From: Methylomagnum ishizawai
Lineage (GTDB): Bacteria > Pseudomonadota > Gammaproteobacteria > Methylococcales > Methylomonadaceae
Assembly (NCBI GenBank): GCA_945861705.1
Contig: CAMAVM010000003.1
Location: 1 to 64,000 of the forward strand
Direction of reading: 5' to 3'
Length of the DNA stretch: 64,000 nucleotides
In this document: positions 35,166 through 43,861 of the stretch, in pieces
Layout: each line of letters begins with the position of its first letter
Position numbering within the stretch: the stretch's first letter is position 1
Made by a program: the position numbers and the translations under genes
The notes under the pieces: generated by a model
What the model saw: only the letters and a program-made list of their open reading frames with translations
What the model was told of the DNA's origin: nothing
Database searches by the model: none

Positions 35166-36941
35166 ATGATTATCAATGGCGTAACCATCGACGCAACTTT
35201 TGCGGAAGCTTTCCCAATGAAGGCGACACGGGTGATTATCACCGCACACAATGAAAAATGGGCGTTGATTGCGGCACAATCCATGACGGGATTTGCGACA
35301 TCAGTCATTATGTGCGGCTGTGAGGCAGGAATAGACCGAATCCTCGAGCCTTCGGAAACGCCTGACGGTCGACCCGGCGTGGCGGTCTTGATTTTTGCGA
35401 TGGGTGGCAAAACCTTGGCAAAACAACTCGAAACCAGAGCAGGACAATGTGTACTGACAGCCCCGACTTCGGCGTTATTTGCTGGCATCGAAAGTGCCAC
35501 CAAAATTCCCCTAGGCAAAAACCTGCGTTATTTTGGTGATGGTTTTCAGATTGGAAAAGTCATCGGCGGAAAGCGTTATTGGCGTATTCCGGTGATGGAT
35601 GGCGAATTCCTGACCGAAGCCACCACTGGGCAGGTTGAAGCCATAGGTGGCGGCAACTTCTTAGTGTTGGGACAATCGCAAGCACAAGTGCTGGCAGCGT
35701 GTGAAGCGGCAATAGCAGCTATGAACAATGCCCCCAACGTCATCATGCCGTTCCCTGGCGGTGTGGTGCGCTCGGGTTCCAAAGTTGGTTCCAAATATGC
35801 GGCACTCAATGCCTCGACCAATGATGCCTTCGGTCCGACTTTAAAGGGCGCAACCAAGACCCAGCTTTCCGATGACATCGAATGCGTCATGGAAATAGTA
35901 ATTGATGGTTTAAGCAAAAACGCTATTGATGAAGCCATGCGCGTAGGCATTCAAGCCGTTTGCGACTTAGGTGCAGCCAATGGCATAAAACGCATCAGCG
36001 CAGGAAATTACGGTGGTAAGCTAGGGCCGTTCCATTTTCATCTACAAAACATAATGGGTGACCAGAAGATCGCTGACAACGCATTAAAAGCTGAGGTTGT
36101 TAGCGTAGGTGTAGAACAAAAAACTCAAGCTAAAGCATTGACGCTTAACTTGAAAACCCAACCTAAGCAACGGGTTGATATGTCACTTTTAGTGCCCGCT
36201 AATTTGCTAAATAAGAGTGCCGAAGACATTGCGAGAATGACTTTACAATGCGGAAAGCAGCAAATACCGCTCAGTGATTTGTTCGATATTGCTGGGGAAG
36301 ATTCTCAAAACATTATCATTAACAATAGCTTTGATAAGCTGGACTTTATCGGCAAGGAACTCGATGGTGGAAGCATTACTGTAAATGGTGATGTTGGCGC
36401 TTATTTAGGCATGGGCATGAACTCTGGCAACATCACAGTTAACGGCAATGTTGGCTTATATGCTGCTTGCGAAATGAAGAAAGGCATGCTGGAAATCAGC
36501 GGCAACACAGGCGATTTTCTCGGTGGTGCGTTGCCCGGCAACAAAATGGGTATGAAGGGTGGCACTATCCTCGTCAAAGGCAATGTCGGCGACCGTGCTG
36601 GCGACCACATGCGTCGTGGCACTATCCTTATCGAAGGCAATGCTGGCGATTATTGCGGATCACGCATGACCGCCGGAACCATAGCCGTCATGGGCAACAC
36701 TGGACGTTACGTAGGCTATGCGATGCGCCGTGGCACTTTGTTGTTATGGAATCAACCGCAATTACCCGCCAGTTTTAATGATTGCGGAACACACACTTTG
36801 AGTTTTTTACCCCTGCTATTCGCGTCATTTAAGACCAGCAATTCCAAATTTTCCGACGCATCCGTCACATTCAACCGCGTTCAACGCTATGCCGGAGATA
36901 TGTCGGAAATCGGGCGTGGTGAGGTGTTAGTAAAAGTATAA
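35166..36941 (+). CDS. fhcD-fhcC: Fused formyltransferase (FhcD) and subunit C (FhcC)
   Basis: A 591-residue protein. Residues 1-~298 are FhcD, formylmethanofuran:tetrahydromethanopterin formyltransferase (start VTIDATFAEAFPMKATRVII; end GNYGGKLGPFHFHLQ). Residues ~322-591 are FhcC, with ALTLNLKTQPKQRVDMS and repeats of the GN(V/A/T)G...G type (ITVNGDVGAYLGMGMNSGN, LIEGNAGDYCGSRMTAGT). Codon-by-codon reading across the joint (~36040-36140) finds no stop and no plausible start for a separate FhcC. The two are separate genes in Methylobacterium. The fusion fixes a 1:1 ratio of the two subunits. Confidence 0.9.
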   Translation: MIINGVTIDATFAEAFPMKATRVIITAHNEKWALIAAQSMTGFATSVIMCGCEAGIDRILEPSETPDGRPGVAVLIFAMGGKTLAKQLETRAGQCVLTAPTSALFAGIESATKIPLGKNLRYFGDGFQIGKVIGGKRYWRIPVMDGEFLTEATTGQVEAIGGGNFLVLGQSQAQVLAACEAAIAAMNNAPNVIMPFPGGVVRSGSKVGSKYAALNASTNDAFGPTLKGATKTQLSDDIECVMEIVIDGLSKNAIDEAMRVGIQAVCDLGAANGIKRISAGNYGGKLGPFHFHLQNIMGDQKIADNALKAEVVSVGVEQKTQAKALTLNLKTQPKQRVDMSLLVPANLLNKSAEDIARMTLQCGKQQIPLSDLFDIAGEDSQNIIINNSFDKLDFIGKELDGGSITVNGDVGAYLGMGMNSGNITVNGNVGLYAACEMKKGMLEISGNTGDFLGGALPGNKMGMKGGTILVKGNVGDRAGDHMRRGTILIEGNAGDYCGSRMTAGTIAVMGNTGRYVGYAMRRGTLLLWNQPQLPASFNDCGTHTLSFLPLLFASFKTSNSKFSDASVTFNRVQRYAGDMSEIGRGEVLVKV

Positions 36942-37000
36942 TTTGTTATATGCAACATCCAGCCCGTACCGTCTATTTTCTGGTTATTTCGTATTCAGGT

Positions 37001-37006
37001 TATAAT
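37001..37006 (+). promoter_or_regulatory. Candidate -10 box upstream of miaB
   Basis: TATAAT at 37001-37006, about 65 bases upstream of the miaB ATG. No convincing -35 is present at the standard distance, so it is only a candidate. It marks a likely transcript start separate from the fhc operon, which ends at 36941. Confidence 0.4.
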
Positions 37007-37070
37007 AGAACGTAAGACACTTATTTACGAACAACACCAAGGGCTACAAGAGGATAAAACTGAACACAAT

Positions 37071-38426
37071 ATGACGCAAAAATTATATATTCAGACGAAC
37101 GGCTGTCAGATGAATGAGTACGATTCTGACAAAATGCGTGATGTCCTTCATGCCTCGCATGGTTTTGAATTGATTGATGACCCTAAGCAAGCCGATGTGC
37201 TGTTGCTCAATACTTGTTCCATAAGAGAGAAAGCACAGGAAAAAGTGTTTTCTGCGCTGGGAAAATGGCGTAAGATCAAAGCCTTACGTCCTGATGTTAT
37301 CATTGGTGTCGGCGGTTGTGTTGCCAGTCAGGAAGGCTCGGCGATTCAAAAACGTGCGCCTTATGTCGATATTGTATTTGGTCCCCAAACTTTGCACCGT
37401 TTGCCGCAATTGCTGGATGAAGTTCGCAGTCAGAGCAAGCCCGTCGTTGATATATCTTTCCCCGAAATCGAAAAATTCGACAATCTACCTGAACCCAGAG
37501 CAGAAGGCCCGAAAGCCTTTGTGTCGGTGATGGAAGGGTGCAGCAAATATTGTACTTTCTGCGTGGTACCCTATACCCGTGGTGAAGAAATTAGCCGTCC
37601 TTTAAATGACGTGATTGCCGAGATTACTGCGTTGGCAAAGCAAGGTGTGAGGGAAATTAACCTGTTAGGGCAGAATGTCAACGCCTATCGCGGCGAAATG
37701 GAAGACGGTGATATTGCTGATTTCGCCTTGCTCATGCATTATGTGGCCGCCGTTAAAGGCATCGACCGGATTCGTTTTACCACCTCACATCCTATTGAAT
37801 TTACAGACAATTTAATCGAAGCGTTTGCCGAAATCCCCCAATTAGTTGACCACCTGCATTTGCCTGTGCAAAGCGGCAGCGACCATATCCTTAAGATGAT
37901 GAAGCGCGGACATACCCGTGCTGATTATATTGATAAGATTCGTAAGCTAAGACTAATCAGACCCAATATCAGTCTTTCCTCGGATTTCATTATCGGTTTT
38001 CCAGGCGAAACCGACCAGGAATTTGAGGAAACGATGGCGTTCATCAATGAAATTGGCTTTGATTTGTCGTTCAGCTTCATTTACAGCGCACGTCCTGGCA
38101 CACCCGCCGCCGATTTGCCGGATGATATTCCTTTTGAAGTAAAAAAACACCGCTTGGAACGCTTCCAAAACCGCATTAACGAAATGGCGATGGCGATTTC
38201 ACAAAGCATGATTGGAACCGTGCAAACCGTGTTAGTCGAGGGACAGTCCAAAAAGAATCCTTTGCAAATGCAGGGCAGGACTGAAAATAACCGTGTCGTC
38301 AACTTTATCGGGCATCCAAAATTAGCTGGGCAATTTGTCAATGTGCTGATTGCCGAAGCCTTGCCCAATTCATTACGGGGTCGCATGGTCGAAGCCCCAG
38401 TCAACAAGCAAACTGCTTATGCTTAA
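37071..38426 (+). CDS. miaB: tRNA-2-methylthio-N6-dimethylallyladenosine synthase MiaB
   Basis: A 451-residue radical-SAM methylthiotransferase. An N-terminal cluster domain ([30 protein letters not shown]), the radical-SAM cysteines [15 protein letters not shown], and a C-terminal TRAM domain (~380-445) are all present. It adds a methylthio group to i6A37 of tRNAs. It starts the miaB-ybeZ-ybeY-ybeX cluster seen in many gammaproteobacteria. Confidence 0.97.
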   Translation: MTQKLYIQTNGCQMNEYDSDKMRDVLHASHGFELIDDPKQADVLLLNTCSIREKAQEKVFSALGKWRKIKALRPDVIIGVGGCVASQEGSAIQKRAPYVDIVFGPQTLHRLPQLLDEVRSQSKPVVDISFPEIEKFDNLPEPRAEGPKAFVSVMEGCSKYCTFCVVPYTRGEEISRPLNDVIAEITALAKQGVREINLLGQNVNAYRGEMEDGDIADFALLMHYVAAVKGIDRIRFTTSHPIEFTDNLIEAFAEIPQLVDHLHLPVQSGSDHILKMMKRGHTRADYIDKIRKLRLIRPNISLSSDFIIGFPGETDQEFEETMAFINEIGFDLSFSFIYSARPGTPAADLPDDIPFEVKKHRLERFQNRINEMAMAISQSMIGTVQTVLVEGQSKKNPLQMQGRTENNRVVNFIGHPKLAGQFVNVLIAEALPNSLRGRMVEAPVNKQTAYA

Positions 38427-38429
38427 TTC

Positions 38430-39404
38430 ATGATATCCGAAGAAATTTCCCTGATTCCGGCAGATAATGCTAGATTGTCCAATTTTTGCGGACACTTAGA
38501 TAACCACTTACGACAAATTGAAACTCGCCTTAAAGTCGAAATTGCCAATCGCGGCAACCGATTTAAGGTCACTGGTGTAGAAAACTCAGTCAAGGCGGCC
38601 TGTGCAGTGATGGAAAAATTGTTTGAAAGTACCGAGAAAGAAGAGTTGACTGCCGAACTTATTCATTTGGCGATGCAAGATGCTTCAATTGATGACCTAT
38701 TAGATGGGCATGAGCAAATCGAGCAGCAGCCTGTTGCTATTAAAACAAAATTTGGGTTGATTAAGGGCAGGGGAGCTAATCAACAAGATTATCTGAAAAA
38801 AATTGTCACCCATGACATCAATTTTGGCGTAGGGCCTGCTGGAACAGGTAAAACTTTCTTGGCTGTTGCTTGTGCAATTGAAGCATTACAATCAGAAAAA
38901 GTCAGAAAAATCATCTTGGTACGCCCAGCGGTTGAAGCGGGTGAAAAACTGGGCTTTTTGCCGGGTGACATGGCGCAGAAAGTCGATCCTTACTTACGGC
39001 CTTTGTATGATGCCTTATACGATATGTTGGGTTTAGAGCTGGTTGAGAAAATGATTGACCGTGGCATTATCGAAGTCGCGCCATTAGCATTCATGCGTGG
39101 CAGGACGTTGAACGACGCGTTTATCATCCTGGATGAAGCGCAAAATACCACGGTTGAACAGATCAAAATGTTTCTAACCCGTGTGGGGTTTGGCTCAACG
39201 GCGGTAGTTACTGGTGATATTACCCAGATCGATTTGCCGTCGGAGAAAATGTCCGGCTTACGGCATGTGCTGGAGGTTTTGAAAGATGTGGAAGGCATTA
39301 GTTTTACTTTTTTTAATGCACGAGACGTGGTGAGACATCCTTTGGTACAGCGCATCGTACTTGCGTATGAAGCCTATGAGCTGAAAACCAAATCTGGGCT
39401 ATAA
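38430..39404 (+). CDS. ybeZ: PhoH-family ATPase YbeZ
   Basis: A 324-residue protein. Walker A GPAGTGKTFLAVA and Walker B FIILDEAQNTT are present, together with the N-terminal KH-like region (LKVEIANRGNRFKVTG) of the PhoH-like group. It is linked to ribosome biogenesis with YbeY, next to which it lies. It begins 3 bases after miaB. Confidence 0.95.
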   Translation: MISEEISLIPADNARLSNFCGHLDNHLRQIETRLKVEIANRGNRFKVTGVENSVKAACAVMEKLFESTEKEELTAELIHLAMQDASIDDLLDGHEQIEQQPVAIKTKFGLIKGRGANQQDYLKKIVTHDINFGVGPAGTGKTFLAVACAIEALQSEKVRKIILVRPAVEAGEKLGFLPGDMAQKVDPYLRPLYDALYDMLGLELVEKMIDRGIIEVAPLAFMRGRTLNDAFIILDEAQNTTVEQIKMFLTRVGFGSTAVVTGDITQIDLPSEKMSGLRHVLEVLKDVEGISFTFFNARDVVRHPLVQRIVLAYEAYELKTKSGL

Positions 39405-39414
39405 ATAAAATTCA

Positions 39415-39876
39415 ATGAATCAAATTGAGGTACAGGTCGTTTTTTCTTCCCCAGGGCAACCTGATAAAACGCAAATCCAGCAATGGATTGATGCGGCATT
39501 GCAAGATTATGATAAGGATGCCGAAATTGTCGTGCGTATCGTAGATGTACACGAAAGTGCCCAACTGAATAAACAATATCGCCATAAACCAGGACCTACC
39601 AATATATTAAGTTTTCCGGCAGACATTCCAGAAGGCATTGGGCTGAATTTGCTGGGCGATTTGGTGGTCTGCGCCCCCGTTGTGGAACGGGAAGCATTAG
39701 AGCAACAAAAATTGCTAACGCATCATTGGGCGCATATTATTATCCACGGCGTACTGCATTTGCTCGGTTATGACCACATTGAAGAGGCCGAGGCTGAGGT
39801 GATGGAGAGCTTGGAAATCAAAATCTTACAGACACTTAATATCAGTAATCCTTATCTACAGGCACACGAACTATGA
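39415..39876 (+). CDS. ybeY: Endoribonuclease YbeY
   Basis: A 153-residue protein with the zinc motif H3xH5xH in HIIIHGVLHLLGYDHIEEAE and the preceding TNILSFPAD. It acts in 16S rRNA 3'-end maturation and ribosome quality control. It overlaps ybeX by 4 bases. The length is typical. Confidence 0.97.
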   Translation: MNQIEVQVVFSSPGQPDKTQIQQWIDAALQDYDKDAEIVVRIVDVHESAQLNKQYRHKPGPTNILSFPADIPEGIGLNLLGDLVVCAPVVEREALEQQKLLTHHWAHIIIHGVLHLLGYDHIEEAEAEVMESLEIKILQTLNISNPYLQAHEL

Positions 39877-40715
39877 ACGAAGACAAACCTCCCAGTAGTA
39901 GCTCTCAGCGAAGGCGTTGGGTAGATAGAATCAGCCAACTGTTTTCCGGTGAGCCGCAAGATCTGGAAGATTTGCTCGAAATACTACGAGAAGCCAAAAT
40001 CAATCGTTTGCTTGATACTGATGCGTTGACTATGATCGAAGGGGTCTTGCAGGTAAACCAGATGCGGGTGCGAGATATAATGATTCCGCGTGTGCAGATG
40101 GTGGTCGTCCCCAACGATGCCGAGTTGGAAACCATTCTGCCGTTGGTGACTGAATTTAATCACTCCCGTTATCCCGTTATTGATGGTGACCGCAGTAAAG
40201 TCGTCGGTGTTTTGCTGGCTAAAGATTTGCTGGCGCATTTGTCACGCAGCAGTAATGTGCTAGTCAAAGACATCATGCGCCCTGCTTGTATGGTGCCAGA
40301 AAGTAAGCGCTTAAATGTCCTGCTAAAAGAATTGCGTACTAATGGCAATCACATGGCAATCGTCGTCGATGAATACGGGCAGACGGCAGGCTTGGTGTCT
40401 ATTGAAGACGTGCTGGAACAAATCGTTGGCGAAATCGAAGATGAGCATGACGATCAGGAAGATGAAGGCTATATCTTTCGCCGGAATGACAACGAATACA
40501 TGATTAAAGCCTTAACGCCGATGGAAGAGTTTGATGACTATTTCACCACCCAGTTGGCGACCGATGAGTACGATACCGTCGGTGGTTTCATCGTCAGCCA
40601 GTTGGAACACATGCCTAAGAAAGGCGAGACCCTTGAGGTTGATAAAATGCGTTTTGAGGTCATTCGGGCAGATACACGCAGAGTGCATCTGATCAAATTG
40701 AAGATTATTGATTAG
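39873..40715 (+). CDS. ybeX: HlyC/CorC-family CBS-domain protein YbeX
   Basis: A 280-residue protein. Two CBS domains lie at ~65-190 (VRDIMIPRVQMVVVPNDAEL; VKDIMRPACMVPESKRL), and a C-terminal CorC/HlyC domain starts at ~205. There is no membrane domain, as usual for YbeX. It is tied to ribosome and magnesium homeostasis in E. coli. The next gene in the classical order, lnt, is absent and galE follows. Confidence 0.93.
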   Translation: MNEDKPPSSSSQRRRWVDRISQLFSGEPQDLEDLLEILREAKINRLLDTDALTMIEGVLQVNQMRVRDIMIPRVQMVVVPNDAELETILPLVTEFNHSRYPVIDGDRSKVVGVLLAKDLLAHLSRSSNVLVKDIMRPACMVPESKRLNVLLKELRTNGNHMAIVVDEYGQTAGLVSIEDVLEQIVGEIEDEHDDQEDEGYIFRRNDNEYMIKALTPMEEFDDYFTTQLATDEYDTVGGFIVSQLEHMPKKGETLEVDKMRFEVIRADTRRVHLIKLKIID

Positions 40716-40721
40716 CAAGCA

Positions 40722-41774
40722 ATGAATAGCGCAAAGTCCGTATTGGTAACAGGTGGTGCAGGTTATATCGGTAGCCACGCTTGTGTGGAATTGTTGCAAG
40801 CGGGTTATCGTGTGGTTGTGGTCGATAATCTGGAAAACAGCAAGTTTGAAGCGTTAAAACGGGTGCAGGAAATTACCGATAAACCGCTGACTTTCTATCA
40901 AGTCGATATTCGTGACCACGCTTCCCTGGCTGACGTTTTTGCCAAAGAAGCCATCACTTCCGTCATGCACTTTGCAGGTCTGAAAGCAGTGGGCGAATCC
41001 TGTGAACTTCCGCTTAAGTATTATCACAACAACGTCTACGGCACGATAGTGCTGCTCCAGGTGATGGCAGAAGCTAACGTCAAACAACTGGTGTTCAGTT
41101 CCTCGGCGACGGTTTACGGTACCAATCCACAAGTCCAATATACCGAGGATTTGCCGATAGGCGCAGTCAATCCTTATGGTCGAACCAAGGCGATGATCGA
41201 GGATATGCTCAGGGATTTATCCGCAGCGGATGCCATAAAGCCAAGCCAATCGCCCTGGAAAATAGCCTTATTGCGCTATTTTAACCCCATCGGTGCCCAC
41301 GAAAGCGGCAGGATAGGCGAAGACCCCAACGGCATACCGAATAACCTCATGCCTTATGTCACCCAAGTTGCTATTGGCAAATTGGCGCAACTGTCTGTTT
41401 TTGGTGATGATTACCCCACGCCTGATGGCACGGGTGTTCGGGATTACATCCATGTCGTCGATCTGGTCAAAGGCCACATCAAGGCCATCCAAGCCTTGCA
41501 AACCGAAAAATTCGCTGCTGGTGGATGCAAAGCCTACAACTTAGGGGCGGGGAAGGGCTGTAGTGTGCTGGAGATTATCGGCACGTTTGAAAAAATTACG
41601 GGTCGAAAGGTCAATTACAGCTTTGCGCCTAGAAGGGCAGGGGATTTGCCTGAATATTACGCCAATCCAGCCTTAGCATTGCAAGAATTGGGCTGGCAAG
41701 TGGAAAAAACCTTGGAAGATATGGTTGCAGATACTTGGCTGTGGCAGGTCAACAATCCGCAAGGTTATAACTGA
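40722..41774 (+). CDS. galE: UDP-glucose 4-epimerase GalE
   Basis: A 350-residue short-chain epimerase. The NAD site is VTGGAGYIGSHACVELL, the catalytic set is SSSATVYG and YGRTK, and the GDYPTPDGTGVRDYIHVVDL segment is diagnostic for GalE. It interconverts UDP-glucose and UDP-galactose for surface polysaccharides. It starts 6 bases after ybeX, so it probably shares its transcript. Confidence 0.96.
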   Translation: MNSAKSVLVTGGAGYIGSHACVELLQAGYRVVVVDNLENSKFEALKRVQEITDKPLTFYQVDIRDHASLADVFAKEAITSVMHFAGLKAVGESCELPLKYYHNNVYGTIVLLQVMAEANVKQLVFSSSATVYGTNPQVQYTEDLPIGAVNPYGRTKAMIEDMLRDLSAADAIKPSQSPWKIALLRYFNPIGAHESGRIGEDPNGIPNNLMPYVTQVAIGKLAQLSVFGDDYPTPDGTGVRDYIHVVDLVKGHIKAIQALQTEKFAAGGCKAYNLGAGKGCSVLEIIGTFEKITGRKVNYSFAPRRAGDLPEYYANPALALQELGWQVEKTLEDMVADTWLWQVNNPQGYN

Positions 41775-42101
41775 TCGAGCCTAGAACAAATCCAGCACGA
41801 GTATGGATCAGTAAGGGTGCAACATACTACCCGATGTCGATAAATTAAGGATGAAACCCCCCTCTCCTGCTGGATTCCTACATGGATGTAGGTTAGTAGG
41901 GCAATGCAGGAGCAGCGTAGCGGTGTGCCGAGAAGGTTGGGGTGAGGAGATTAAAACAAGTCCTACCTCTTCCTAACCTTCTCAGCAACTGCCTCGGCGG
42001 TGTTCTACACAACCCCAGCACAACACTTACCATACCTTTTTTAACCATTTGCTTGTTATAATGGCTGCGTTTAAATAGAGCCATTCTGATTGAGAGAATA
42101 A
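41775..42101. promoter_or_regulatory. Inverted-repeat-rich gap and dapA promoter
   Basis: Nested palindromes occur: CTCCTGC/GCAGGAG (41864-41870, 41906-41912) around CCTACAT-GG-ATGTAGG (41877-41892), then GAGAAGGTT/AACCTTCTC (41930-41938, 41975-41983). They look like small dispersed repeat units. TATAAT at 42057-42062 is a strong -10 box for dapA, about 40 bases before its ATG. No gene is present. Confidence 0.6.
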
Positions 42102-42980
42102 ATGATTCAAGGTAGTATCGTCGCTTTAGTCACACCCATGGATGAAAGTGGTGCAGTGGATTGGGCAAGTTTACAGAAATTAGTCGAATTTCACATAGCG
42201 CAGGACACTGATGCAATCGTCGCGGTAGGCACAACGGGCGAATCTGCGACGTTGGATGAAGATGAGCATTGCGATGTAGTCAAGGCGGTTGTGAATTATG
42301 CCCAAGGGCGCGTTCCTGTGATTGCTGGGACAGGCTCAAATTCAACGACTGAAGCCATTACCTTGACCCGCCGAGCTAAAGAAGTAGGCGCGGATGCTTG
42401 CCTGATTGTAACGCCTTACTACAATAAGCCGACTCAAGAAGGCTTGTACCTGCATTATAAGGCTATAAGCGAAGCTATTGATATTAAACAGATTTTATAT
42501 AACGTCCCAGGGCGTACAGCATGTGATATGTTGCCGGAAACTGTGGGGCGGCTTTCACATTTAGATAATATCGTAGGTGTTAAGGAAGCAACAGGCGATT
42601 TGACCAGGATAACAACCATCCGAGATTTAGCTGGTTCTGACTTTGCCATCTATAGCGGTGATGATGCTACCAGCCGTGAAGCGTGTTTAATGGGAGCAAA
42701 TGGTAGCATTACAGTTACTGGTAATGTCGCGCCCAAATTGGCGCATGAAATGCTTTTAGCGGCAATCAAGGGTGATGTTGAAACGGCGTTAGCACTCGAT
42801 AATAAATTAATAGGTTTACATAAGCAATTGTTTATCCAAGCTAATCCCATCCCCGTAAAATGGGCGGTGGCAGAAATGGGTTTGATGGCTAAAGGAATTC
42901 GCTTGCCATTAACTTGGCTGACGGAAGACTGTTATGATGCTGTTCGACTAGCCATGCAGCAAGCTGACATTATCGTGTGA
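42102..42980 (+). CDS. dapA: 4-hydroxy-tetrahydrodipicolinate synthase DapA
   Basis: A 292-residue TIM-barrel aldolase. It has VGTTGESATLDEDEH, the active-site tyrosine in VTPYYNKPTQEG, and the Schiff-base lysine in VGVKEATGDL. It condenses pyruvate with aspartate semialdehyde, the first step of the diaminopimelate path whose later genes lie at 16.9-22.3 kb. It is followed after 4 bases by bamC, a common gammaproteobacterial pairing. Confidence 0.97.
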   Translation: MIQGSIVALVTPMDESGAVDWASLQKLVEFHIAQDTDAIVAVGTTGESATLDEDEHCDVVKAVVNYAQGRVPVIAGTGSNSTTEAITLTRRAKEVGADACLIVTPYYNKPTQEGLYLHYKAISEAIDIKQILYNVPGRTACDMLPETVGRLSHLDNIVGVKEATGDLTRITTIRDLAGSDFAIYSGDDATSREACLMGANGSITVTGNVAPKLAHEMLLAAIKGDVETALALDNKLIGLHKQLFIQANPIPVKWAVAEMGLMAKGIRLPLTWLTEDCYDAVRLAMQQADIIV

Positions 42981-42984
42981 CTTT

Positions 42985-43746
42985 ATGAAAAATAGAATTG
43001 GGATTATCTTCATCGGTATTGCCGCTACCGTCTTGGCAGGGTGTACTTATCTGCAAAGTTATTTTCCTGATAAAGAAAGGGATTACCAATACACCACTGA
43101 AATCCCCTTGATTAATTATCCCGCTGAGTTAAGGAAGAACCAGTCTACAAGCAGTGCAGCAGTAGTCACCTCACCTACTGATAATCTTGTGGGAAGAGAG
43201 ACTGGGACGACTACAGATGATGCAGATCAACCACCTGCGAATAATACTTCAGCAGAAAATACCTCAGAAGCAGCACCCGCAACTACTCCAGAAACAACCA
43301 GCACACCCGTAACACCAGCGACAGAATCCGATGACCAGGATACAGTTTTGTCCGTCGAAATAATCAAATACGATGATGGTGAAAGCCGCTTGCGCTTAGG
43401 TGCAGGGCATTCGAAATCCTGGCGTGTGATCAATAAAGCCTTGAGCCGTAATACCATCGAAGTTACCGAACGAAATTCTGAACAGGCACAAATTGTTGTC
43501 CAATATGATCCAGACGAGAAAAAAGCGCAAGACGAAGGGTTTATGGATGAAGTTATGTTTATATTTCATGGCATTAACATGAATGAAAAGGAATATGTCC
43601 TCAAGCTGGAACAACACGACCAACAAACTGATGTGATTGTGCTGAATGAAGAGCATCTACCTTTGCTTAATGATGATGCCGCTTTGCGCTTGCTGAAAGT
43701 GATGGCGGACACCATTAAAGCTGATTTGACTGAAAAGGCTAAGTGA
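42985..43746 (+). CDS. bamC: Outer membrane assembly lipoprotein BamC
   Basis: A 253-residue protein. The signal peptide ends in the lipobox LAGC. A long low-complexity Thr/Ser/Ala/Pro linker (~60-110) and one helix-grip domain (RLRLGAGHSKSWRVINKALS) follow. It is shorter than the two-domain E. coli BamC (about 344 residues), so it probably holds one or a compact pair of domains. The position after dapA supports the call. Confidence 0.83.
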   Translation: MKNRIGIIFIGIAATVLAGCTYLQSYFPDKERDYQYTTEIPLINYPAELRKNQSTSSAAVVTSPTDNLVGRETGTTTDDADQPPANNTSAENTSEAAPATTPETTSTPVTPATESDDQDTVLSVEIIKYDDGESRLRLGAGHSKSWRVINKALSRNTIEVTERNSEQAQIVVQYDPDEKKAQDEGFMDEVMFIFHGINMNEKEYVLKLEQHDQQTDVIVLNEEHLPLLNDDAALRLLKVMADTIKADLTEKAK

Positions 43747-43861
43747 GGAAGACATGTTTTTTAGTGAGTGATGCAAGTATCGCATGTCGTCCAACGCATC
43801 ATCTTGAATACCTAAGCATCCTAAAGGATGCTAATCCACCTATCTATTTGTTATCGCCCAC

